A stretch of 64,000 bases of DNA, taken from the NCBI GenBank assembly GCA_016926875.1, contig JAFGNU010000061.1:1-64000 (forward strand), in the 5' to 3' direction. Below the pieces are notes generated by a model. It was not told where the DNA came from. It saw nothing but the letters and a program-made list of their open reading frames with translations, and made no database searches. This stretch comes from Anaerolineae bacterium (GTDB taxonomy: Bacteria; Chloroflexota; Anaerolineae; Aggregatilineales; Aggregatilineaceae). How positions within the stretch are numbered: the stretch's first letter is position 1; each line of letters begins with the position of its first letter. Below are positions 19,189 to 26,875 of this stretch, piece after piece. The position numbers and the translations under genes were made by a program.

Positions 19189-19355
19189 TCGCCCCAGTCT
19201 TCCATTTCCAGCGGCGCCAGGTCCAGCGTCAGCGGCTCCAATTCGATCACTTCTAGCTCTGCGCCGCAGTCGGCACAGACCAGGATTTCACCCTGCATCA
19301 CGTCTGCGGGAATGTCGATCTCTGCGCCACACTCGACACATACAGCCTGTTCCAT
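19185..19355 (-). CDS. lysW: LysW amino-group carrier protein
   Basis: A 56-residue acidic carrier on which lysine intermediates are built. It has a zinc-ribbon half with CVECG and CADCG and a very acidic C-terminal half ending in EDWGE; the terminal glutamate is the attachment site known for this family. The ATG at 19355 is preceded by GGAGGA. First gene of the ten-gene lysine operon, after two attenuators. Its size and C-terminus leave little doubt. Confidence 0.96.
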   Translation of the reverse strand: MEQAVCVECGAEIDIPADVMQGEILVCADCGAELEVIELEPLTLDLAPLEMEDWGE

Positions 19356-19386
19356 GCGTTTGTCCTCCATTGACCCGTGCGAATAC

Positions 19387-19429
19387 AAAACAAAAGCGCC
19401 CCACCCGGCGATTAGCGGGTAGGGCGCTT
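19387..19429 (-). terminator. Second lysine-operon attenuator terminator
   Basis: Read on the minus strand, arms at 19422-19429/19394-19401 and 19416-19420/19403-19407 form a stem of 13 pairs with one mismatch, followed by TTTTGTTTTG. It stands 31 bases before lysW. Its 5' arm and loop (19406-19423) can instead pair with the 3' end of leader peptide 2 (19448-19466). Confidence 0.88.
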
Positions 19430-19448
19430 GGTGCGCAGCACGAAGAAC

Positions 19449-19514
19449 CTACCGGCGTAATCGCCGCCAGGACAAGCCCTTCTTACCCTTCTTCAAGCAG
19501 TCAAACTGCACCAT
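19449..19514 (-). CDS. Lysine leader peptide 2
   Basis: A 21-codon reading frame, MVQFDCLKKGKKGLSWRRLRR, with a good ribosome site (AGGGAG nine bases upstream of ATG). Codons 8, 9, 11 and 12 are all AAG lysine. The last codons and the stop overlap the segment (19448-19466) complementary to the terminator 2 arm: nine pairs (19458-19466 with 19406-19414) and six pairs (19448-19453 with 19418-19423). A ribosome waiting at the last lysine codon would leave that segment free, 12 bases ahead, to form the antiterminator; a ribosome at the stop would cover it. Too short for database recognition; identified by reading. Confidence 0.85.
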   Translation of the reverse strand: MVQFDCLKKGKKGLSWRRLRR

Positions 19515-19540
19515 ATTGGATTGCTCCCTAAACGAACCTG

Positions 19541-19572
19541 ACAAAAACAGCCACTCTGAGACGAGTGGCTGT
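19541..19572 (-). terminator. First lysine-operon attenuator terminator
   Basis: On the minus strand a perfect nine-pair stem (19564-19572 with 19547-19555) with a short loop is followed by TTTTTGT. It lies 50 bases after leader peptide 1. Its loop and upper arm (19556-19565) are exactly complementary over ten bases to the segment at 19616-19625 that overlaps the leader 1 stop codon. Confidence 0.9.
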
Positions 19573-19621
19573 TGGGTGTACGCTCTGGTTTTCAGCAAGC
19601 AGCGCGAATGTGCCCCTCGTC

Positions 19622-19675
19622 TCAGTCGACGATGGCCTTCTTACCCTTACCGCGCTTGCTGATGAATGCGAACAT
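19622..19675 (-). CDS. Lysine leader peptide 1
   Basis: A 17-codon frame, MFAFISKRGKGKKAIVD, with AAG lysine codons at positions 7, 10, 12 and 13. Transcription should start about 35 bases upstream. The ribosome site is weak (AAGAAG some 13 bases before ATG). The ten-base segment CTGAGACGAG (minus strand, 19625-19616) covers the stop codon and begins 11 bases after the last lysine codon, almost the same spacing as in leader 2. An additional pairing between codons 6-8 (19654-19661) and 19593-19600 (eight bases) may provide a competing hairpin. Role as attenuator leader is inferred from arrangement. Confidence 0.82.
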   Translation of the reverse strand: MFAFISKRGKGKKAIVD

Positions 19676-19716
19676 AGCTTGTATCACACTTCTTTTGCAC
19701 TTTCGAAACCAAGCCT

Positions 19717-19745
19717 AGCATAGACGCATTTACGATTGGTGTCAA
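19717..19745 (-). promoter_or_regulatory. Promoter of the lysine operon
   Basis: On the minus strand a perfect TTGACA (19745-19740), a 17-base spacer and TATGCT (19722-19717). Start of transcription near 19710, about 35 bases before leader peptide 1. It lies 87 bases after the stop of the upstream GH3 gene on the same strand. Confidence 0.75.
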
Positions 19746-19832
19746 GCAGTTGGCGGGCAAACCATTTGTCAAAAGTATACAAAGCCGCCGTTGCACCGCC
19801 GGAACGCTCTAACACCACACGCTGACCGTAAG

Positions 19833-22409
19833 CTATTCGGCAGCGGCGGCTGTTTCCAGGCCGTATCCATACGGGAACAACGGATCGCCTTCTCCTGCGC
19901 CCAGCGGCAACTGGTCAACCGAGCACGGCCAGGTGAATGACAGCTTGCCCGTGAAGGCTCGCAGGCCAAACAGCCCATCGGCCACTCCCTGCCCTTCGGT
20001 GCCCGGCAGCCACGCCACCACTACGGCATCCCAGGCGTCGATCTGGTCGGTGATAATCAGCGGGCGCCCGGAGACTATGATCACTATCAGCTTATCGCAG
20101 GCAGCGCGCATATTCTCCAGAACGTTCAAGTCCTCTTCGGCCAGTGTCAGATCGCCGTCATCGCCGATCCCCTCAGCATACGGGCGTTCGCCAACCACGG
20201 CAATACCCACAGCGACCCTGTCACCATCGAATTCACCATCGGGACTATAAACAACCGTGCTGTCACCCGACACAGCGCCTTCGATGGCTTCCAGTATGGT
20301 AGTGCCCGGCGTGATGTCGCCCAGGCTGCCCTGCCACTCGATAGTCCAGCCGCCGCTCTGAATACCGATATCGTCGGCAGCCAGCCCGCCCACGTAGATC
20401 ACAGGCGTATCCGGCGCCAGCGGCAGCACGTCACCATCATTTTTGAGCAGCACCAGCGATTTACCAACCGCTTCACGGGCCAGCAAGCGGTGCTCGTCGG
20501 AGCCGACGGTCCCGATCATGTCTTCCGGTCCGTAGGGATGTTCAAACAGGCCCAGGTCAAACTTCACGGTCAGGATACGGCGGACGGCGTCATCGATGCG
20601 TTCTTCGGAAATATCGCCGTTTTCAACCGCCTCTTTCATCGTGTCAATGAACAGGTTGTAGTCATAGGGAACCATGTTCATATCGACCCCGGCGTTGATG
20701 GCCGTGACCACGCTGGTGTAGTAATCACCAGGATCAATCTGGTCAATGCCAGCCCAGTCAGACACGATAAAGCCCTCAAAACCCAACTCGTCTTTGAGCA
20801 CGTCGGTGATCAGATACTGGTGGGCGTGCATCTTGGTATCGTTCCAGCTTGAGAAGGACACCATCACACTTTGCGCCCCGGCGTCGACAGCCGCTTCATA
20901 CGGCGGCAGGTACAGCGCGCGCAGCGTGTCCTCATCCACTTGAGTCACGCCCTGGTCGATCATGTAATCTCCCGTGGTTGACGTGCCCCAACTGGTACCA
21001 CCGTCGCCAATGTAGTGCTTGGGCGTGCCCAGCACGGTCAGCGGGTCGGCCAGATCGTCCCCTTGCATTCCCAGCAGGTACGCTGTGCCCAGCGCAGTCA
21101 CCAGATCGGTGTCTTCACCATAGCTTTCGTATGTGCGGCCCCAGCGAATATCCTGTGTTACGGCCAGGACCGGCGCATAGTTCCAGTAGATGCCGGTGCC
21201 GATCATTTCACTCGCAGTCACCTGCCCGATGCTCACCATCAGGTCAGGGTCGTTGGCTGCGCCCAGCCCGATATTGTGCGGGAAGATCACTGCACCATAC
21301 ACATTGTTATGACCGTGCACGGCGTCCACCCCGTACAGCATCGGGATGCCCAATGGGGTGCTCAGCGCGTAGTCCTGAAACTCCCGGACCATAGCGGCCC
21401 AGGCGTCGGGGCTGTTGGTGGAAGGCGAACCACCGCCACCGCTCAGCAGCGCGCCGATGTATTTGTCGGCCACTTCGTCACCCCAAATGCTGTTCTTTTC
21501 AACCAGCGTCATCTGCCCGATTTTCTCGTCCAGCGACATGCGCACCAGCAGGTCTTCGACGCGCTCTGCCGTCGGTAGTTCTATTTTGCGATAGTCATCC
21601 TCAAGGTTGATCGCGCTGGGCGTAGGTCCTTCCGGCGGGGCGGGTTCCTGCATTTCCGGGATGCCCGTCTGGCCGATCTCATAGAAGACCAGGCGCCCGA
21701 ACAGGCTGGGGTTCAGATAGGATTGATCGTCTGTGTCGAAGACCGACCAGATGAGCTTGGTGTCACGGTTGGAGGTGGACGCGCCATTAAGGTGCACCTG
21801 GAAGCCAACCAGGCCGCCGTGCTCTGGTGTGATAGCCCACACGTTGTTTTCCAGCGGGATCGCAATTTCCGCCGCCCAGCCAATATCTGTTTTAACCACT
21901 TTGACCTGGGCATCGACAGTGTCGCCCTGGATGCCGCTGATCACCTGCTCGCCCGGTGGCAGATCAATGTTGAGCGGGGGCACTGTCACCTGCGCCACAC
22001 CCTCGATGTAGGAAGTCAGAGTCAAGTCGCCGGTGGCATTGACATAGAACTCGACTGAGTCTTCGTTCCAGTAGTTGGCTTCGTGCTCGCCACTGATGAT
22101 GTTGTCGTCGTACACGTTAGCCATAAAGTACAGGTATGCATCGTCTGCCGCCCCGGCGAAAGTCACACCAGCCCTGCCGGACGCCGGATCAAGGCCTTCC
22201 GGCATGATCACAGTTGGCACGCCTGCCCAATCACTCAGATCACCATCAAGCGTGATAGTCAGCGGGAAGGGAGCATAGTATATCTCACGAGGCTGACCAT
22301 CGGGCGCAAGCTGATCGCCCTGGGCAGCAGTCAGCAGGATCGAAGTACCAAACAGCGTAGCCAGCGTCAGGCTGGTCAGCAGAACGGATACAACAGCAAA
22401 TCTCTTCAT
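19833..22409 (-). CDS. Secreted GH3 beta-glycosidase with N-terminal CBM9-like domain
   Basis: An 858-residue exported enzyme. Residues 1-30 form a Sec signal peptide. A family 9 carbohydrate-binding-like module follows (about 40-240; PLTITLDGDLSDWAGVP, NYWNEDSVEFYVN). The GH3 N-terminal barrel (about 275-600) contains DAVHGHNNVYGA, KHYIGDGGT and FEGFIVSDWAGID, whose aspartate should be the nucleophile. The C-terminal GH3 domain has KSLVLLKNDGDVLPL and FPYGYGLE. It resembles exo-1,3/1,4-beta-glucanases and beta-glucosidases of GH3; the exact linkage cannot be read. The ATG at 22409 has GGAGGG upstream. Confidence 0.9.
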   Translation of the reverse strand: MKRFAVVSVLLTSLTLATLFGTSILLTAAQGDQLAPDGQPREIYYAPFPLTITLDGDLSDWAGVPTVIMPEGLDPASGRAGVTFAGAADDAYLYFMANVYDDNIISGEHEANYWNEDSVEFYVNATGDLTLTSYIEGVAQVTVPPLNIDLPPGEQVISGIQGDTVDAQVKVVKTDIGWAAEIAIPLENNVWAITPEHGGLVGFQVHLNGASTSNRDTKLIWSVFDTDDQSYLNPSLFGRLVFYEIGQTGIPEMQEPAPPEGPTPSAINLEDDYRKIELPTAERVEDLLVRMSLDEKIGQMTLVEKNSIWGDEVADKYIGALLSGGGGSPSTNSPDAWAAMVREFQDYALSTPLGIPMLYGVDAVHGHNNVYGAVIFPHNIGLGAANDPDLMVSIGQVTASEMIGTGIYWNYAPVLAVTQDIRWGRTYESYGEDTDLVTALGTAYLLGMQGDDLADPLTVLGTPKHYIGDGGTSWGTSTTGDYMIDQGVTQVDEDTLRALYLPPYEAAVDAGAQSVMVSFSSWNDTKMHAHQYLITDVLKDELGFEGFIVSDWAGIDQIDPGDYYTSVVTAINAGVDMNMVPYDYNLFIDTMKEAVENGDISEERIDDAVRRILTVKFDLGLFEHPYGPEDMIGTVGSDEHRLLAREAVGKSLVLLKNDGDVLPLAPDTPVIYVGGLAADDIGIQSGGWTIEWQGSLGDITPGTTILEAIEGAVSGDSTVVYSPDGEFDGDRVAVGIAVVGERPYAEGIGDDGDLTLAEEDLNVLENMRAACDKLIVIIVSGRPLIITDQIDAWDAVVVAWLPGTEGQGVADGLFGLRAFTGKLSFTWPCSVDQLPLGAGEGDPLFPYGYGLETAAAAE

Positions 22410-22739
22410 CACAAGTATTCCCTCCATAGTTAATCTTATTATCCACCGGACCATCTCAAAGCAGAAAAACTAGCCATCCGGCGGCCCCAGCCATCACAGG
22501 TCGAAACGGGTCATTCCAGGTTCAGAGCGGCCTCTATGCGGCCAACTGCTCAGCCAGCACTCGCCCAAGCTTGAAGCGCACCCTTTGCAGGTCTTCGCCG
22601 CGCGCGACATTCACGTGAAGTTTGCTAACCTCTCAAAATTGTATAATAATAACATCAAATGACATAGCCTTGATCAAACACCCTGTGTGGCAGTTCAACT
22701 ATCGATCAGAGATATTCCAGACCAAAAATCAACAAATCG
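22410..22739. other. Intergenic region between divergent glycosidase genes
   Basis: No gene is supported. The part from about 22600 is AT-rich and carries TATAAT at 22642-22647 on the plus strand, a possible -10 box for the gene pair downstream, without a good -35 box. The minus-strand promoter of the secreted GH3 gene must also lie here but was not identified. Confidence 0.4.
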
Positions 22740-23198
22740 ATGGCAAGATGTTTTTTTGAGTTAAACTTGCAAGCGCTTGCGAAACAGGCAGGCAAAACCA
22801 GACTCTTGAACACAATACGAAGTGAGACACTGGAAAACGCGCAGGATACCGTCAACTTCCTGTACGATCACAAGCCATTTATCAACTCAGCCGCGTTGGG
22901 TACGTTTTTGATGGAGCGTGATGCCCCGGCGCACCGTTCCCCCGGCACATATAACGTCAGCCGCATTATCGAAGAACCAGATAAAGACCTGGCGATCTAC
23001 TTCGATTATGAGGTCGAAGCGGGTTTGGATGCAGACATGGCCGAACGGATCAAGGAGCGCTTTACGGATACGCTGCCAGACAAAACCTACCCGCAGTTTT
23101 ACGCCAATGACATCTATCGCTTTCTCTACGCCTGCCACATCAAAGAAAAGCACGCACCTATGCCGCCCTGGCTGGCACCAGAAGATGTACAAGTGTAA
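22740..23198 (+). CDS. Hypothetical protein upstream of GH3 beta-xylosidase
   Basis: Up to 152 residues; I do not recognise the family. The last 95 residues (from MERDAPAHRS, 22911) look like normal coding sequence, with acidic and aromatic-rich text such as YPQFYANDIYRFLYACHIKE; no signal peptide or membrane segment. The start is uncertain: ATG 22740 has no ribosome site and the operator palindrome lies 27 bases inside the frame, so a start at 22911 or a non-ATG start between is possible. The stop is 43 bases before the GH3 start, so the two are probably co-transcribed. It could be a truncated remnant. Confidence 0.5.
   Translation: MARCFFELNLQALAKQAGKTRLLNTIRSETLENAQDTVNFLYDHKPFINSAALGTFLMERDAPAHRSPGTYNVSRIIEEPDKDLAIYFDYEVEAGLDADMAERIKERFTDTLPDKTYPQFYANDIYRFLYACHIKEKHAPMPPWLAPEDVQV
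22767..22782. promoter_or_regulatory. LacI-type operator, copy 1
   Basis: TTGCAAGCGCTTGCGA contains a perfect 12-base palindrome (22769-22780). The same site occurs before the lacI-type gene at 26598. It lies downstream of a -10-like box and upstream of the GH3 gene, as expected for a roadblock or overlapping operator. Confidence 0.75.
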
Positions 23199-23241
23199 AG
23201 CCCTTACATAATTTGTGTAACGTTTGGAGTGAATAGTCCCA

Positions 23242-25419
23242 ATGTCCGATCAACCTGCTTATAAAAACCCTGCTCTTTCCTTTGAAGAACGTATCAATGA
23301 CCTGATCGCGCAGATGACACTGGAAGAGAAAATCTCCCAGATGGTACATCAAGCCCCGGCAATTGAGCGCCTTGATATCCCTGCATATAACTGGTGGAAC
23401 GAGTGCTTGCATGGTGTGGGGCGTGCCGGGATCGCCACAGTCTTCCCACAAGCAATCGGCATGGCCGCGACCTGGAACGCCGATCTGATCCACGAGGTTG
23501 CCACCGCGATCTCAGATGAAGGCCGCGCCAAACATCATCAAGCGTTACGGGACGGCAATCATGGACAGCAGTATCACGGCCTGACGTTCTGGACGCCTAA
23601 CATCAATATCTTCCGCGATCCACGCTGGGGACGCGGCCAGGAAACATATGGCGAATGCCCGTACCTGACAGCGTGGCTGGGAGTCGCATTCGTTAAAGGG
23701 TTGCAAGGTGACGATCCGAAGTATCTCAAAGCCATCGCCACGCCCAAGCATTACGCTGTTCACAGCGGGCCGGAACATGACCGTCACCATTTCGACATCG
23801 ACGTGAGCGAGCGCGATTTGCGAGACACCTATCTGCCTGCATTCAAAGCGACGGTGCAGGAAGGTGCTGCGTATTCGGTGATGAGTGCGTACCAACGCTT
23901 CCGGGGCGAGCCGTGTTCGTCCAGCACGCTGCTGCTTCAAGAGATTTTGCGCGACGAGTGGGGTTTCGAGGGTTACGTCGTGTCGGACTGCGGCGCGATC
24001 TACGACATTTTCGAGAATCACAAGGTGGTGAAAACGCCGGAAGAAGCCGCCGCCCGCGCCGTCAAAGCGGGTTGCGAGTTGAATTGTGGCGGGATATATC
24101 CGATGTTGCTCGACGCGGTAGAACAGGGTTTGATCGATGAGGCGACGATTGATCAGGCGTTGAAACGGTTGTTCATGGCGCGTTTCAAGTTGGGCATGTT
24201 TGATCCGCCGGATATGGTGCCCTACGCTCAGATTCCACATGAGGTGAACGACAGCTCCAAACACCGCGAACTAGCGCTGCGCACCGCCCGCGAAGCGATG
24301 GTGCTGCTCAAGAATGACGGGTTATTGCCCCTGGACAAATCGCAGCTCAAGACCATCGCCGTGATCGGACCCAATGCCGATTCGGTAGAGGTTATGCTGG
24401 GTAACTACAACGGTATTCCCGCGCAGCCGGTGACCCCTCTGGCCGGTATTCGTAAGAAGGTTGAGCCGGATGTTGACGTGTTATACGTCAAAGGCTGCAA
24501 CATCACCAGCAAGATTCAAGCCGACCGTGGGCACGGCTATAACGAGCAGTTTGCATCGGCTGTCGAGATTGCGCGCCGGGCGGATGTGGTGATCATGGTG
24601 ATGGGCCTGTCGCAGGTGCTCGAAGGCGAAGAAGGCCAGCGCGAAGGCGTCGAGGCCGGGATGAGCAGCCAGGGTGACCGCCGGGGACTTGATCTGCCCA
24701 GCGTACAGGAGGAATTGCTCAAGATGATTCACGGGGTTGGCAAGCCGGTTGTCCTGGTGCTGATAAACGGCAGCGCGATTTCGGTCAATTGGGCAGATCA
24801 ACATGTACCCACGATCATCGAGGCGTGGTATCCGGGACAGGCAGGGGGTACGGCGTTGGCTGACGTGTTATTCGGGGATTACAATCCTGCCGGACGCCTG
24901 CCGATCACGTTCTACAAGTCGGTGGAGCAACTGCCACCGTTCACAGATTACGATATGGCGAAAGGGCGCACCTATCGTTATTTCACCGATGAGGCCCTTT
25001 ATGCGTTTGGACATGGCTTGAGTTATACGCAGTTTGCTTACAGTGACCTACAGATTACACCCCAACAGCCACGAACAAGTGCCTCCGTGGAAGTAGCTGT
25101 TACCGTCAAAAACACCGGCGACCGCGCCGGGGACGAGGTTGTGCAGCTTTACATGCGCGACGTTGAGGCTTCGGCCCTTGTACCGGTGCGCCAACTGGCC
25201 GGATTTGACCGTATCCACCTGCCACCCGGCACAGCGCAGACAGTACGCTTCACGCTGAAACCTGAGCAATTCTCGCTGGTCACCGACTCTGGACAACGCC
25301 TGATCGAACCGGGGTTGTTTGAAATAGTGGTGGGTGGTCACCAACCGGGGGCTGATGATGCCGGGCTGCTGGTAGGGCAGGTTGAAGTTATTGGAGAGTC
25401 ATTAATACTGGAGCCATAG
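23242..25419 (+). CDS. GH3 glycosidase, beta-xylosidase/beta-glucosidase type
   Basis: A 725-residue enzyme without signal peptide, hence cytoplasmic. The N-terminal GH3 domain has NWWNECLHGVGR, WTPNINIFRDPRWGRGQE, KHYAVHSGPEH and the nucleophile segment YVVSDCGAIYD. The C-terminal GH3 domain has AREAMVLLKNDGLLPL and VLEGEEGQREG. The final 100 residues form a fibronectin-III-like domain (VAVTVKNTGDRAGDEVVQLY). The WWNE-LHGV motif is typical of xylan beta-xylosidases and related GH3 enzymes. With an alpha-glucuronidase nearby, processing of imported xylo-oligosaccharides is the likely role. Confidence 0.9.
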   Translation: MSDQPAYKNPALSFEERINDLIAQMTLEEKISQMVHQAPAIERLDIPAYNWWNECLHGVGRAGIATVFPQAIGMAATWNADLIHEVATAISDEGRAKHHQALRDGNHGQQYHGLTFWTPNINIFRDPRWGRGQETYGECPYLTAWLGVAFVKGLQGDDPKYLKAIATPKHYAVHSGPEHDRHHFDIDVSERDLRDTYLPAFKATVQEGAAYSVMSAYQRFRGEPCSSSTLLLQEILRDEWGFEGYVVSDCGAIYDIFENHKVVKTPEEAAARAVKAGCELNCGGIYPMLLDAVEQGLIDEATIDQALKRLFMARFKLGMFDPPDMVPYAQIPHEVNDSSKHRELALRTAREAMVLLKNDGLLPLDKSQLKTIAVIGPNADSVEVMLGNYNGIPAQPVTPLAGIRKKVEPDVDVLYVKGCNITSKIQADRGHGYNEQFASAVEIARRADVVIMVMGLSQVLEGEEGQREGVEAGMSSQGDRRGLDLPSVQEELLKMIHGVGKPVVLVLINGSAISVNWADQHVPTIIEAWYPGQAGGTALADVLFGDYNPAGRLPITFYKSVEQLPPFTDYDMAKGRTYRYFTDEALYAFGHGLSYTQFAYSDLQITPQQPRTSASVEVAVTVKNTGDRAGDEVVQLYMRDVEASALVPVRQLAGFDRIHLPPGTAQTVRFTLKPEQFSLVTDSGQRLIEPGLFEIVVGGHQPGADDAGLLVGQVEVIGESLILEP

Positions 25420-25541
25420 CCGAACGAATGAGTTAAGCTCGACTCAGTTCATCTACGGAAAGAGCAACAAGCAGCAGTTTCTAGATGCGCGTTCCGTCCC
25501 GGTGTGCTGGATTGCATATCCCGTTTGCCCGCTGTCTTTTC

Positions 25542-26582
25542 TCAGGTCATCATGATCGCGGGGGGGGCACACGAATCGCGGATGATGAGCTTCGTCGGCA
25601 AAATGGTTTGGCGCATCTCCTGAGCTGGGTATTCAATGCATTCCAGCAGCATAATGACTGCTTCGCGCCCCATCTCGACGAGCGGTTGGTGCACAGTAGT
25701 GAGCTTGGGATAGACCAGGGAGGCTTGCGAAAGATCATCGAAGCCAAGTACAGAAATGTCGTCTGGGATATGCAAGCCATGCTGCCGGATGGCCTCGATA
25801 GCACCAAACGCGGACATGTCATTTGAAGCGAAAATTGCCGTCGGGGGTTTCTGGAGTGAGAGCAGTTTCTGTGTCGCAAGATAGCCGCCCTGCACCCGGA
25901 AGTCACCTCCAACAATATACTCACTGTCCAGGTGAATTCCATGATCGGATAGTGCGGTTTTGTATCCTGCTAAACGTTCGGTGGCGCTGTTCAGCCCTTC
26001 CAAACCCGAAATAAATCCGATATGGCGATGTCCAAGCTCAATGAGATACTGCGTTGCTTCATATGCGCCCGCCCGGTTTGTTGCAATCACGCTGAGACTT
26101 TGTTTTCTCTCATTCATCTGATCAAGCAAGACATAAGGAAAATCCTGTTGATGGAGCGCATCCAGGTAAGAAGAGGAGATCAGCGGCACCACCAGCAGCA
26201 GCCCATCTGCTCCACTGTTCACCATGGTAGCGACATACTCGGATTCCTTACCTTGATGACGGTGCGTGGTATAGAGGATTATGTTGTAGTCGGACTTCGC
26301 CAGTTCATCATCAATACCATGAATAATCTCGCTGATGTAGCTGTTGCTCAAGTCAGGAACAAGAACACCGATCATGTTGGAACGACCGCCTGCCAAGCTT
26401 CGCGCCTGCTGGTTTGGTACGTATTCCAGTTCCCTGGCAGCCTGTAGTACCTTTTCGCGTGTGCTGGACTTGACAAACTCGTAGCCGCTCAAAGCGCGGG
26501 ACACTGTGGAATACGAAACGCCGGATTTGCGCGCAATATCAAAAATGGTAGGTGCTTTAGGTTTTTTTTCGTCTCTAGACAT
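25542..26582 (-). CDS. LacI-family transcriptional regulator
   Basis: A 346-residue regulator. Residues 10-60 form the LacI helix-turn-helix: [20 protein letters not shown], then [19 protein letters not shown] and the hinge [20 protein letters not shown]. The rest is a periplasmic-binding-protein-like sugar-sensing domain, ending with the dimerisation segment. ATG at 26582 is chosen because the DNA-binding domain starts right after it. It lies between the GH3 and GH67 genes, and its own upstream region carries the perfect palindrome also found before the GH3 pair, indicating autoregulation and control of the locus by a xylan- or glucuronate-derived sugar. Confidence 0.93.
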   Translation of the reverse strand: MSRDEKKPKAPTIFDIARKSGVSYSTVSRALSGYEFVKSSTREKVLQAARELEYVPNQQARSLAGGRSNMIGVLVPDLSNSYISEIIHGIDDELAKSDYNIILYTTHRHQGKESEYVATMVNSGADGLLLVVPLISSSYLDALHQQDFPYVLLDQMNERKQSLSVIATNRAGAYEATQYLIELGHRHIGFISGLEGLNSATERLAGYKTALSDHGIHLDSEYIVGGDFRVQGGYLATQKLLSLQKPPTAIFASNDMSAFGAIEAIRQHGLHIPDDISVLGFDDLSQASLVYPKLTTVHQPLVEMGREAVIMLLECIEYPAQEMRQTILPTKLIIRDSCAPPAIMMT

Positions 26583-26597
26583 AAGCTTCCACTCTTC

Positions 26598-26613
26598 TTG
26601 CAAGCGCTTGCAA
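26598..26613. promoter_or_regulatory. LacI-type operator, copy 2
   Basis: TTGCAAGCGCTTGCAA is a perfect 16-base palindrome located 15 bases upstream of the lacI-type start codon. It matches copy 1 (22767-22782) in 15 of 16 positions. Binding here would block the regulator's own transcription or elongation. Confidence 0.8.
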
Positions 26614-26752
26614 CAAGGGTTAGAACTGTAACAAATTGTTTGAGTTTTGTCCACTGAGCTGTCGCTGCAAGGTATTTTGGGCCTAAATGATTGCAGACAC
26701 ATCCGCCTTGAGCGTCAACGTATTTGGATAGAGCCTGCAAAACGCCAGGCGA

Positions 26753-26812
26753 CTTTTGTCCGGTATATGGTTACCACAGAGTCTTTTTGATGAAATGGGT
26801 TTCGGACAAAAG
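26753..26812. repeat. Inverted repeat in front of the GH67 gene
   Basis: Two perfectly complementary ten-base arms, CTTTTGTCCG (26753-26762) and CGGACAAAAG (26803-26812), are centred 50 bases apart upstream of the alpha-glucuronidase gene. They could be two operator half-sites about five helical turns apart or the arms of a long hairpin. Function unknown. Confidence 0.55.
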
Positions 26813-26875
26813 GGTAGCTTTTTTCCATTTTAACATAGCCCGCGAACACTTGGGCTATCAAGGAGGAAACAATTG

